From positions 1 to 13,524 of the forward strand of contig JAITJU010000214.1 of assembly GCA_031278735.1 (NCBI GenBank): a DNA stretch of 13,524 nt, read 5' to 3'. The stretch comes from Zoogloeaceae bacterium (lineage in GTDB: Bacteria > Pseudomonadota > Gammaproteobacteria > Burkholderiales > Rhodocyclaceae). Position 1 is the first letter of the stretch, and each line of letters begins with the position of its first letter. The translations under genes and the position numbers were made by a program. This document shows, in pieces, positions 5,861 to 11,559 of the stretch. The notes beneath the pieces were generated by a model, which searched no databases, was not told where the DNA came from, and saw only the letters and a list, made by a program, of their open reading frames with translations.

Positions 5861-7417
5861 ATGAGCGAACTCTTCTCCACCTCCTACGACGGCGCGAACT
5901 TTCCGCCGATGCGCCCGTTCCAGGACGAAGCGCACAGGATGCTGCGCGAAGGGTTCGCCCGTGGGCATAAAAATCAAATCATCATGGCCCCCACGGGCGC
6001 GGGCAAAACGGTTTTGGCCTTGCGCATCATCCATGAGGCGCTGTTGAAGGGCAAACGCGCCGTGTTCGTCTGCGACAGGACGGTGCTCATCAATCAGACT
6101 TCCGCCGTGGCGGATAGCCTGGGGATGAATCTGCACGGCATCATTCAGGCGAATCACTGGCGGCGCGATGAAAAGCTGCCCTTACAGATTGCTTCCGCGC
6201 AGACGTTGGCGAAACGCCAGTTTTGGCCGGATGCGGATGTCATTGTGGTTGACGAAAGTCATGTCCAGCACAAGGTCTGGACAGAGTACGCGAAAAAAAC
6301 CAAAGCCGCCGTGATCGGGCTTTCGGCGACGCCCTTCTCGAAAGGGCTGGGCAAGATTTTCTCGAACCTCATCAACGCCACGACCATGCGTGATCTCGTG
6401 GATTCCGGCGTGTTGGTTCCCCTGCGCGTCCTCTCTGGCGTGAAGCCCGATATGAAGGGCGCGAAAACGAAATCCAGCGGCGAATGGGACGAAAGGGAAG
6501 TGGAAAAGCGCGGGCGCGGCATCATTGGCGACGTGACGCTGGAATGGACGCGCCACGCGCAAAACGCCAAGACAATTGTCTTTGGCGCGACGATTGCCCA
6601 TTGCGATGACCTGTGCCGCCAATTCAACGAGGCGGGGGCGCTGGCGATGACCTATACCTCGGAAACTTCCGACGCGGAACGCGCCGAAATCATGAAGGAA
6701 TTCCAGAGTCCGGACAGCGCCATTCGCCTGCTCATTTCCGTGGAAGCCTTGAGCAAGGGACTGGACGTGCCGGATTTGGGCTGCGTGGTCGATTGCCGCC
6801 CGCTGCGCAAGTCGCTTTCCACGGCGATTCAGATGTGGGGACGCGGAATGCGTTCCGCGCCGGGGAAAACCGAGTGCCTGCTGCTCGACCATTCCGGCAA
6901 CATCCAGCGGTTCAAGAAGGATTACGAGGAAATTTATTTCAACGGATTGGACAAGCTGGATTCCGGCGAGAAGATGGACAAGAAAATCCGCGAGGACGAG
7001 GAAGAAAAGGAAACCCGCGCCTGCCCCGCTTGCGGCTACCAGCCTTTTTACAAACGCTGCATGTCCTGTGGCTATGAAAAACCCGCGCCGGAAAGGGCGG
7101 AAAACGAGGCCGGGGAAATGGTGGAGCTTCAAATCGGCGGAAAAGCGCCCAAGGCCAGCAGGGAAGACAAATACACGGTCTGGCAGGAAGTCTGCGGCTA
7201 CGTGCGCGACACGCACAAGAACCCGGCAACGGCCAAGGGTCGCGCCTATTACCTCTTCAAGGAAGTGACGGGGAAATTCCCGCCGAACTTCTGGCGTTTC
7301 GACCACACGGAACCCAAACCCACCAGCCTTGCCGTGTTCAACAAGATTCGCTCGCGTCAAATCAAATGGATCAAATCCAGACAGAAGGCGGAAAGCGTCG
7401 AAAGGATTCAGGCGTGA
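5861..7417 (+). CDS. SF2 DEAD/DEAH-box helicase with C-terminal zinc ribbon
   Basis: 518 residues from ATG 5861 (MSELFSTSYDG). Helicase motifs in order: PFQ (Q-like), Walker A PTGAGKT (44-50), motif II DESH (131-134), motif III SATP (155-158), and motif VI QMWGRGMR (324-331). A four-Cys zinc ribbon follows (C388, C391, C400, C403; CPACGY / CMSCGY), then a basic C-terminus. This is the COG1061/SSL2-like architecture found in phage replication modules, where it would unwind DNA or RNA at the origin. An in-frame ATG at 5774 lies inside the higBA operator and lacks support. No good Shine-Dalgarno is seen for 5861, and expression likely depends on read-through from PR past the opposing higBA genes. 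The stop runs into a 31-bp repeat of the higA tail. Confidence 0.9.
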   Translation: MSELFSTSYDGANFPPMRPFQDEAHRMLREGFARGHKNQIIMAPTGAGKTVLALRIIHEALLKGKRAVFVCDRTVLINQTSAVADSLGMNLHGIIQANHWRRDEKLPLQIASAQTLAKRQFWPDADVIVVDESHVQHKVWTEYAKKTKAAVIGLSATPFSKGLGKIFSNLINATTMRDLVDSGVLVPLRVLSGVKPDMKGAKTKSSGEWDEREVEKRGRGIIGDVTLEWTRHAQNAKTIVFGATIAHCDDLCRQFNEAGALAMTYTSETSDAERAEIMKEFQSPDSAIRLLISVEALSKGLDVPDLGCVVDCRPLRKSLSTAIQMWGRGMRSAPGKTECLLLDHSGNIQRFKKDYEEIYFNGLDKLDSGEKMDKKIREDEEEKETRACPACGYQPFYKRCMSCGYEKPAPERAENEAGEMVELQIGGKAPKASREDKYTVWQEVCGYVRDTHKNPATAKGRAYYLFKEVTGKFPPNFWRFDHTEPKPTSLAVFNKIRSRQIKWIKSRQKAESVERIQA

Positions 7418-7450
7418 GTAACCGTCAACTTCAGCCCCAGGGCGCGGGTG
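7408..7450 (-). pseudogene. Remnant of a higA-like antitoxin 3' end
   Basis: On the minus strand this reads TRALGLKLTVTHA followed by TGA, matching the last residues (TRALGLKLTVSRA) and stop of the HigA-like antitoxin at 5151-5193. Nothing upstream of it resembles the rest of HigA; instead hicB2 ends 8 nt away. It overlaps the final codons of the helicase gene. It looks like a recombination scar where a higBA-type module was replaced by hicAB, or where a cassette was inserted at a shared 3' end. Confidence 0.65.
7420..7450 (-). repeat. 31-bp direct repeat, copy 2
   Basis: Second copy, 30/31 identical to 5163-5193 and in the same orientation. It lies between the helicase stop and the hicB2 stop. 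Confidence 0.85.
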
Positions 7451-7458
7451 CCGCCCGT

Positions 7459-7851
7459 CTAGCGCATGGCGGCTCTGGCGGCCTCGGCCAGGAAGCCGGA
7501 GCGCGTCGCGCCGCGCGCGCGGGCGGCTTCGTCGATTTTCGCCAGCAGGCGAGCGGGCAGCGTGATGTTGATTTTTTCCGCGCGCCCGTAGAAGCGCGAC
7601 ACATCGACTTCCACGAACGCCCACACCCCGTCCGCGAAGTCGGGGTTTGCCCGGTGAAAGGCGATGGGGCGCGGGACGGGCAAATCCCCGCCTTCTTCCT
7701 CCGTGCCTTCCAGATGCAGGGCAATCGCCTCGCGCATGGAATCCAGCGCCTCGTCGAACGTGTCGCCCGCCGAAAAACATCCCGGCAAATCGGGCGCCGT
7801 GACGCCGAAACGAACGCCGTCATCGCTATGCAATACCACGGGAAAACGCAT
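7459..7851 (-). CDS. hicB: HicB-family antitoxin 2
   Basis: 130 residues. MRFPVVLHSDDGVRFGVTAP followed by DLPGCFSAGDTFDEALDSMREAIALHLE is the classic HicB fold. The C-terminal KINITLPARLLAKIDEAARA / SGFLAEAARAAM (about residues 92-129) is a ribbon-helix-helix domain. AGGAGG lies about 5 nt before ATG 7851, giving strong translation. It follows hicA2 with a 9-nt gap. The probable operator is the 19-bp palindrome at 8044-8062. It is not closely similar to HicB1, so the two modules are separate acquisitions and cross-neutralisation is unlikely. Confidence 0.92.
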   Translation of the reverse strand: MRFPVVLHSDDGVRFGVTAPDLPGCFSAGDTFDEALDSMREAIALHLEGTEEEGGDLPVPRPIAFHRANPDFADGVWAFVEVDVSRFYGRAEKINITLPARLLAKIDEAARARGATRSGFLAEAARAAMR

Positions 7852-7860
7852 GACAACCTC

Positions 7861-8043
7861 CTATTTCCATCCCGCCTGTTTGCGGATGCTGTTCAGTGTC
7901 CCGGCGGGAATGTCGCCGTCCGGATGCTTGACCGTCACCAGTCCCGGTTTTTCCGGATGCCGGAACTGATGGTGCGATCCCTTGACCCGCGCCAGAATCC
8001 AGCCGTCCTTTTCCAGAAGTTTGATGACTTGTCGACTGTTCAT
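7861..8043 (-). CDS. hicA: HicA-family mRNA interferase toxin 2
   Basis: 60 residues, the standard HicA length: MNSRQVIKLLEKDGWILARV, then KGSHHQFRHPEKPGLVTVKH and PDGDIPAGTLNSIRKQAGW. The catalytic His24 lies in the GSHHQF box, at the same residue number as in E. coli HicA, so activity is expected. Translation starts at ATG 8043 without a Shine-Dalgarno; the promoter -10 lies 7 nt upstream. Together with hicB2 it forms a complete type II toxin-antitoxin operon facing away from the antirepressor gene, with divergent promoters. Confidence 0.92.
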   Translation of the reverse strand: MNSRQVIKLLEKDGWILARVKGSHHQFRHPEKPGLVTVKHPDGDIPAGTLNSIRKQAGWK

Positions 8044-8062
8044 GGTGGTTATTATAACCACC
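8044..8062. promoter_or_regulatory. Perfect 19-bp palindrome, HicB2 operator
   Basis: GGTGGTTAT-T-ATAACCACC, 9-bp arms around one central base. It encloses the -10 box of the hicAB2 promoter and abuts the ATG, so a bound HicB dimer would block both initiation and the leaderless start. Confidence 0.8.
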
Positions 8063-8079
8063 AGAATACAAAAAAGCAA
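8051..8079 (-). promoter_or_regulatory. hicAB2 promoter, predicted leaderless
   Basis: Minus strand: -35 TTGCTT (8079-8074), 17-nt spacer, consensus -10 TATAAT (8056-8051), then 7 nt to ATG 8043. Confidence 0.75.
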
Positions 8080-8095
8080 GCCGCAAGAAAAATAG

Positions 8096-8123
8096 TTGAC
8101 ATTTCCCGCCGACCGGCTATCAT
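8096..8123 (+). promoter_or_regulatory. Promoter of the antirepressor leader
   Basis: Perfect -35 TTGACA (8096-8101), 16-nt spacer, -10 TATCAT (8118-8123). The start is expected near 8130, giving about 233 nt of untranslated leader before ATG 8364. It is back-to-back with the hicAB2 promoter (16 nt between the two -35 boxes). Confidence 0.8.
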
Positions 8124-8130
8124 GCCCCTG

Positions 8131-8149
8131 TCCCCGCAAACAACGGGGA
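8131..8149 (+). other. 5'-terminal leader hairpin
   Basis: TCCCCG / CGGGGA, a 6-bp perfect stem with loop CAAACAA, falling at the predicted 5' end of the antirepressor transcript. It may protect the RNA end. Confidence 0.55.
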
Positions 8150-8153
8150 TCGG

Positions 8154-8163
8154 GATTGCAGTC
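8154..8163 (+). promoter_or_regulatory. Upstream antisense target (seqA-like)
   Basis: GATTGCAGTC, identical to 8314-8323. Its TTGCAGT core (8156-8162) is the exact reverse complement of ACTGCAA at 8284-8290 in the C4-like RNA, matching the seqA/seqB/seqC logic of phage P4. Confidence 0.55.
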
Positions 8164-8181
8164 CTGAATGCGGCGGCGATG

Positions 8182-8213
8182 AGCCGTCATGCGCAATGCA
8201 AGCGGCTTTTTTT
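8182..8213 (+). terminator. Intrinsic terminator/attenuator in the leader
   Basis: AGCCG / CGGCT stem (8182-8186 with 8203-8207), 16-nt loop, followed by a run of T (8207-8213). It lies between the upstream target and the C4-like RNA, where premature termination would keep the antirepressor off. Confidence 0.5.
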
Positions 8214-8234
8214 GCGCCTTGGTGTGTCCTTCAA

Positions 8235-8309
8235 TGGGCGACCGGGCGGGGGGAGCCGCAAGGCTCGCCGGTGCCGCACCGGTACTGCAACTCTCGCTTT
8301 GGTCGCCCA
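8235..8309 (+). ncRNA. C4 / P4-CI-like antisense immunity RNA
   Basis: The sequence folds as a three-way junction. P1 is 9 perfect base pairs (TGGGCGACC 8235-8243 with GGTCGCCCA 8301-8309). P2 is GAGCC-GCAA-GGCTC with a GNRA loop (8253-8266). P3 is CCGGTG-CCG-CACCGG (8268-8282). An unpaired strand carries ACTGCAA (8284-8290), complementary to identical targets on both sides (8156-8162, 8316-8322). C4 RNAs of P1/P7 and CI RNA of P4 have this cloverleaf shape, are processed from the leader of the transcript they control, and block antirepressor or lytic-operon expression by pairing. The gene downstream here is an antirepressor, as in P1. The fold was worked out by eye, and RNA boundaries are estimated. 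Confidence 0.78.
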
Positions 8310-8327
8310 CCCTGATTGCAGTCAGGG
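8310..8327 (+). promoter_or_regulatory. Downstream antisense target hairpin (seqC-like)
   Basis: CCCTGA / TCAGGG, a 6-bp stem presenting TTGCAG in its loop. TTGCAGT (8316-8322) complements ACTGCAA of the C4-like RNA, so a kissing interaction is possible. An alternative pairing, CCACC (8307-8311) with GGTGG (8331-8335), would compete with the 3' arm of P1. Confidence 0.5.
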
Positions 8328-8331
8328 GCGG

Positions 8332-8354
8332 GTGGTAAAAAACCACTTGCGGAG
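8332..8354 (+). promoter_or_regulatory. Hairpin and Shine-Dalgarno of the antirepressor
   Basis: GTGGT-AAAAA-ACCAC hairpin (8332-8346), then GGAG (8351-8354), 9 nt before ATG 8364. This part of the leader sets the start codon and is close to the seqC-like target. Confidence 0.5.
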
Positions 8355-8363
8355 TATCACATC

Positions 8364-9437
8364 ATGGCAAACCTCGCCAAACCAAACGGCGCGTCCGCGC
8401 CCATCCGTTACACCATCCAGCGCCTTGGAGAATCCCGGCGCCATCCGTTTCACCCCGAAAAGATCAGCCTCGACATTACCGCCGTCTCCGACACGGGCGG
8501 CGTGTCGCTTTTCATCATCGACAAGCCGCCCATGCCCTTGCGCGTGGGCGACATCCTCTTGCGCCAGCCGGACGGCCTTTTCGCCGAAGCCGCGCCCAAT
8601 CTCAATCTCTTTTCCCAAAAGGATCAACCCATGAGCCCGAACCTTCACGTCGTGGGCGACGAACTGCGCCTGCCCGCCAGTCTCGATCTGGCGCAGCCTT
8701 CCAACACACTCACCATGTCCAGCCGCGAGATTGCGGAACTGGTTGATTCACGCCACGACAAAGTAAAACAGAGCATCGAAAGGCTTGCGGAACGTGGCGT
8801 TATTGGTCTTCCCCCATTGGGGGAATACCTCGATTCCCTTGGCAGGCCAGCAAAAGAGTACCGTATTTGCAAACGGGACAGCCTGGTGGTCGTGGCACAA
8901 CTCTGCCCGGAATTCACGGCGCGGGTTGTGGATCGCTGGCAGGAACTGGAAGGGAAGATTGCCGGTCAGCAAATCGCCATCCCCACAAATCTGCGCGAGG
9001 CGCTCTTGCTGGCCGCAGACCTGGAAGCGAAACGCGAGGCCGCCGAAGCCGCCCTTGCCGAAGCCGCGCCCAAGGTAGCCGCGCTGGAGCGGATTGAAGC
9101 CTGCAATAAATCCATCACGCTGACCCAGGCCGCGAAGGTGCTGGACATGAAGCCTTCCGAGATTTTCCCATTGCTGGAAGCAAAGGGCTGGATACACCGG
9201 CGCAACGGCGCATGGACGCCCTATCAGCCGCGCATCACGTCCGGGGATTTGGTTCATAAATTCGCGCATTACACGGACAAGGACGGGCAAAAGATTGAAA
9301 AGCCGTATTGCCACATTACGCCGCGCGGTCTGGTGAAACTGGCAAGGCTCTTTGCCAGGCCGCTCCCGGAAGCCGATATTTTTGCCGATGAACCGGAACT
9401 CATTGACGATGAACCGTGCCAGGAAGTCATTTTCTGA
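8364..9437 (+). CDS. Phage antirepressor (Rha family + KilAC/ANT domain)
   Basis: 357 residues in three parts. Residues 1-89 are a domain I do not recognise. Residues about 115-197 (TMSSREIAELVDSRHDKVKQ to LVVVAQLCPEFTARVVDRWQ) are a Rha regulatory domain. Residues about 236-332 (KVAALERIEACNKSITLTQA, AAKVLDMKPSEIFPLLEAKGW and HITPRGLVKLARLF) are the KilA-C/ANT domain, with an Ala/Glu-rich coiled linker at 210-237. Rha/ANT proteins counter phage repressors. ATG 8364 has GGAG 9 nt upstream. A second in-frame ATG at 8631 (residue 90) has AAGGAT about 7 nt upstream, so a shorter 268-aa form may also be made, as with Ant1/Ant2 of phage P1. Control by the C4-like RNA in its leader is expected. Confidence 0.9.
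   Translation: MANLAKPNGASAPIRYTIQRLGESRRHPFHPEKISLDITAVSDTGGVSLFIIDKPPMPLRVGDILLRQPDGLFAEAAPNLNLFSQKDQPMSPNLHVVGDELRLPASLDLAQPSNTLTMSSREIAELVDSRHDKVKQSIERLAERGVIGLPPLGEYLDSLGRPAKEYRICKRDSLVVVAQLCPEFTARVVDRWQELEGKIAGQQIAIPTNLREALLLAADLEAKREAAEAALAEAAPKVAALERIEACNKSITLTQAAKVLDMKPSEIFPLLEAKGWIHRRNGAWTPYQPRITSGDLVHKFAHYTDKDGQKIEKPYCHITPRGLVKLARLFARPLPEADIFADEPELIDDEPCQEVIF
8617..8633 (+). promoter_or_regulatory. Internal ribosome site for short antirepressor form
   Basis: AAAAGGAT followed by ATG at 8631, placed exactly where the unknown N-terminal domain ends and the Rha part begins. Confidence 0.5.
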
Positions 9438-9440
9438 ACC

Positions 9441-10283
9441 ATGAACTTTGTCGATTTCGCCGCCTTCGCCTACTTTTACGGCCTGATCCTCGACGGGCAT
9501 CCGGTTCGCCGAATTACCCGTTGCCCCACGGTGGAAAAGCCGCGAAAGAAAAACGGCTCCTTCTTCTTCGATGGGGAATGGGGCTGGGTGTGCAACTGGA
9601 ACCGGGACGGCGAAATCCATTATTTCCTCGACCAGAAGAAAACGAATACGGAAGCGGAACGGCGGGCATATCAGGAACGCGCCCGCAAGGCGGAAGCCCA
9701 TTTGCGGCAAACGCGCGAAAAAGCCCGCCAAACCGCGCGTGAGATGATCCAGAAGGCCAGTCTAGCCCCGCATCCTTATCTTGCCTGCAAGGGCTTTCCT
9801 GAACATCATGGGCTGGTTTCCGAGGCTGGGGAGTTGTTGATACCCATCAAGGACATTTATGGGCTACTGATGAGCCTACAGCGCGTCTTTCTGGAAAACA
9901 ACGAATGGCAGAAAAAGATGCTCCTGGGCGGGAAAACGAAGGGCGGGGTATTCAAACTTGGTGGCGGCAAAGAACCGGTGCTCTGCGAGGGCTACGCGAC
10001 CGGGCTTTCAATTCGGAAGGCGCTGGACAGGATGGGCATGAGGCAACGTCCGGTGCTGGTGTGTTTTTCCGCGGGGAATCTCGTGGAAGTCTCGAAATCT
10101 TTCCGAGGCTCCAACGCGATTGTCTGCGCCGACAACGATGCTTCCCTGACCGGCCAGAAGGCCGCAGAAGCGTCGGGATTGCCCTGGGTGATGCCAGAGG
10201 ATGTCGGCCTTGACTTTAACGACCTGCATCAAAGGGACGGCCTTTTGGCCGTGGCGAAACTGTTGCAGCAAAAGATGTCATGA
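9441..10283 (+). CDS. Toprim-domain primase-like replication protein
   Basis: 280 residues. The N-terminal 60 residues are aromatic (FFFDGEWGWVCNW), typical of the region before phage Toprim proteins. Residues 70-105 are a basic coiled helix. The central IPIKDIYGLLMSLQRVF and GGKTKGGVFKLG lead into the Toprim core: Glu183 (LCEGYATGLS), Asp231/Asp233 (CADNDAS) and DFND at 258-261, the acidic metal-binding set. It would synthesise primers alongside the upstream helicase; no helicase domain is fused, unlike P4 alpha. It starts 3 nt after the antirepressor stop without its own Shine-Dalgarno, so translational coupling is likely. The stop overlaps an ATG (ATGA) of a small broken frame. Confidence 0.87.
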   Translation: MNFVDFAAFAYFYGLILDGHPVRRITRCPTVEKPRKKNGSFFFDGEWGWVCNWNRDGEIHYFLDQKKTNTEAERRAYQERARKAEAHLRQTREKARQTAREMIQKASLAPHPYLACKGFPEHHGLVSEAGELLIPIKDIYGLLMSLQRVFLENNEWQKKMLLGGKTKGGVFKLGGGKEPVLCEGYATGLSIRKALDRMGMRQRPVLVCFSAGNLVEVSKSFRGSNAIVCADNDASLTGQKAAEASGLPWVMPEDVGLDFNDLHQRDGLLAVAKLLQQKMS

Positions 10284-10352
10284 AAAACGTTTGTCCCGCG
10301 TAAACGCAACTGGGCCTGCATGGGCTGCCAGGACAGAAAACACAGGAGCTAG
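10280..10352 (+). pseudogene. Possible frameshifted small CxxC protein
   Basis: An ATG overlaps the primase stop (ATGA), the linkage style of the genes around it, but its frame ends after 7 codons. Leaving out one A of the AAAAA tract at 10283-10287 gives MKTFVPRKRNWACMGCQDRK ending HRS, a basic 23-residue peptide with a CxxC pair. A single-base insertion in an A-run would explain this. The evidence is suggestive only. Confidence 0.3.
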
Positions 10353-10685
10353 ACGCCTCCGAACAAAAAACGTTACCGCCCCCGGTGCAATCCCGATGGA
10401 AGGCGGCAGGTGTTGGCTGACCCGCATGGGGCGATCGACCTGGGGACGCCGGAGAATGGACAACAATATCCGGTGAATGCTGGCTTCGGGAGAAGCTGGG
10501 CGGATAGGCGACAAAACATCGTCGCGGACTGAAATAACGTCGTTATTCGCATCAATGACGGTGATGTCATGGCCAATGGCTCCCTTACTCACTCGGCATA
10601 TACGCCGTTGGGGGTAGGGGGGCTATTGGGTGATATATCCACATATTCATGGAGTACTCATTGCCGCATGGCGGAGGATAGGAAA
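10353..10685. other. Gene-poor stretch with decayed coding traces
   Basis: No convincing intact gene. One plus frame (10353-10532) lacks ATG but reads NKKRYRPRCNPDGRRQ, like the starts of small basic phage proteins; an internal GTG at 10410 has GGAAGG upstream and would give 40 residues. A minus-strand ORF covers the same DNA without a ribosome site. Also present are a 15-bp perfect palindrome (10533-10547) and a G-rich tract (about 10609-10630). I read it as a degraded remnant plus regulatory DNA before the nin-like operon. Confidence 0.4.
10533..10547. promoter_or_regulatory. 15-bp perfect palindrome
   Basis: AATAACG-T-CGTTATT, 7-bp arms around one base, in the intergenic stretch about 140 bp before the next ORF. 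It could be an operator for one of the HTH or RHH proteins. No promoter boxes of good quality are recognised beside it. Confidence 0.4.
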
Positions 10686-10808
10686 ATGGCAATAACGGTA
10701 ACGGTGTATGCGGATGAGCGGAGATGGGCGGCGCTCATCGACGACCACGGAAGGACAGAACGGCTTTCCGGGATTCGCGTCTCGAAAATGGCCGCTACCG
10801 GTTGTTGA
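10686..10808 (+). CDS. Small 40-residue hypothetical protein
   Basis: MAITVTVYADERRWAALIDD, then HGRTERLSGIRVSKMAATGC. GGAGG lies about 9 nt before ATG 10686, the main reason for calling it, and the stop is 3 nt before the ninB start, in keeping with the packed operon. An in-frame ATG at 10668 is possible but lacks a ribosome site. Another frame over the same DNA (from about 10708) is also open and encodes a basic Ser/Thr-rich stretch, so the true product is uncertain. Function unknown. Confidence 0.4.
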   Translation: MAITVTVYADERRWAALIDDHGRTERLSGIRVSKMAATGC

Positions 10809-10811
10809 ATC

Positions 10812-11225
10812 ATGGAAACCCGTAGATTCTTTCTCGCCCATGACGAAGCCCGCCGCCGTGCCGTGGAATGCGTTCGTTTCGCGCCGGAAGGGTATCAGGT
10901 CATGGTGAAGCCGCAGACGAGGAATCTCGAGCAAAATGCCGCGATGTGGGCGCTGCTCTCGGAATTTTCGGAACAACTGGATTGGCCCGTGAATGGGCGC
11001 ATGGAAAAACTGGAAGCGGAAGAATGGAAGGCCATTCTCACGGCGGCCTTCCGGCAGGAAACGGCGCGATTGGCGATGGGCTTGAACGGCGGCGTGGTGA
11101 TGCTGGGCGCTCGCACTTCGCGCTTCACGAAAAGGGAAATGTCGGAATTCCTCGAATTCCTGCATTCGGTCGCGGCGGAACGCGGGGTGGTTCTGGAAAT
11201 GGAAAGGAACGGAAATGGCGGGTAA
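10812..11225 (+). CDS. ninB: NinB/Orf-family recombination mediator
   Basis: 137 residues, close to lambda NinB (Orf) at 146. Family features seen: ARRRAVECVRFAPEGYQVMV, KPQTRNLEQNAAMWALLSEF, EEWKAILTAAFRQE, GGVVMLGARTSRFTKREMSE and FLEFLHSVAAERGV. NinB is a DNA-binding dimer that loads annealing protein onto SSB-coated ssDNA and can replace RecFOR, which fits the Bet recombinase at the left of the window. The ATG at 10812 follows the 40-aa ORF by 3 nt. It overlaps the next gene by 11 nt. Confidence 0.92.
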   Translation: METRRFFLAHDEARRRAVECVRFAPEGYQVMVKPQTRNLEQNAAMWALLSEFSEQLDWPVNGRMEKLEAEEWKAILTAAFRQETARLAMGLNGGVVMLGARTSRFTKREMSEFLEFLHSVAAERGVVLEMERNGNGG

Positions 11226-11559
11226 GCAATGGACAGCGGAAGAAGACGCGATTCTGGCAAAGGAATTCGCCCTGGGAAAGACCAGAGAGGAAATTGCCCG
11301 CGTGCTGGGGAGAACCCATATCGCGGTGGGATATCGTTATCGGTTGTTGGAAGATAAGCTGTTGTTGGAAGAGCGTAAGAAAGAAAGAATCCGGCAATTA
11401 GAAGCAAAGAGCGTATCCCCGCAAGAAAACAGGAAGGAAAGAAAATGCCTTTGCTGCGGAAAGATGTTCCTGTCCCATTACTCGATGAACAGGATTTGCC
11501 GCAAATGCCGTCAAAAGCGGGATTTAGGGCTGCCCGACAACATGATATTCGACACATGA
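11215..11559 (+). CDS. SANT/Myb-like DNA-binding protein with zinc ribbon
   Basis: 114 residues. Residues 5-48 (WTAEEDAILAKEFALGKTRE and EIARVLGRTHIAVGYRYRLL) form a three-helix SANT/Myb-like HTH as in GcrA-type and phage regulators. A basic helix (50-75) links it to a zinc-binding site with C78-X2-C81 and C95-X2-C98 (CLCCGKMF, ICRKCRQ). Start: AAGGAACGGAA just before ATG 11215, inside the ninB end. It ends with an ATGA overlap onto the methyltransferase. It probably regulates or recruits DNA-processing factors; the target is unknown. Confidence 0.75.
   Translation: MAGKQWTAEEDAILAKEFALGKTREEIARVLGRTHIAVGYRYRLLEDKLLLEERKKERIRQLEAKSVSPQENRKERKCLCCGKMFLSHYSMNRICRKCRQKRDLGLPDNMIFDT

Noticed and set aside
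6182..7780. 532-aa minus-strand ORF
   Set aside because: Shadow of the helicase and hicB2; His/Arg/Phe-rich, no family features.
10609..10630. G-quadruplex in the G-rich tract
   Set aside because: Only three separate G-runs of three or more are present, so a standard four-tract quadruplex is not supported.
10708..10908. 66-aa plus ORF overlapping the 40-aa ORF and ninB
   Set aside because: No ribosome site at its start, and it runs deep into ninB in another frame; kept only as a doubt about the 40-aa call.
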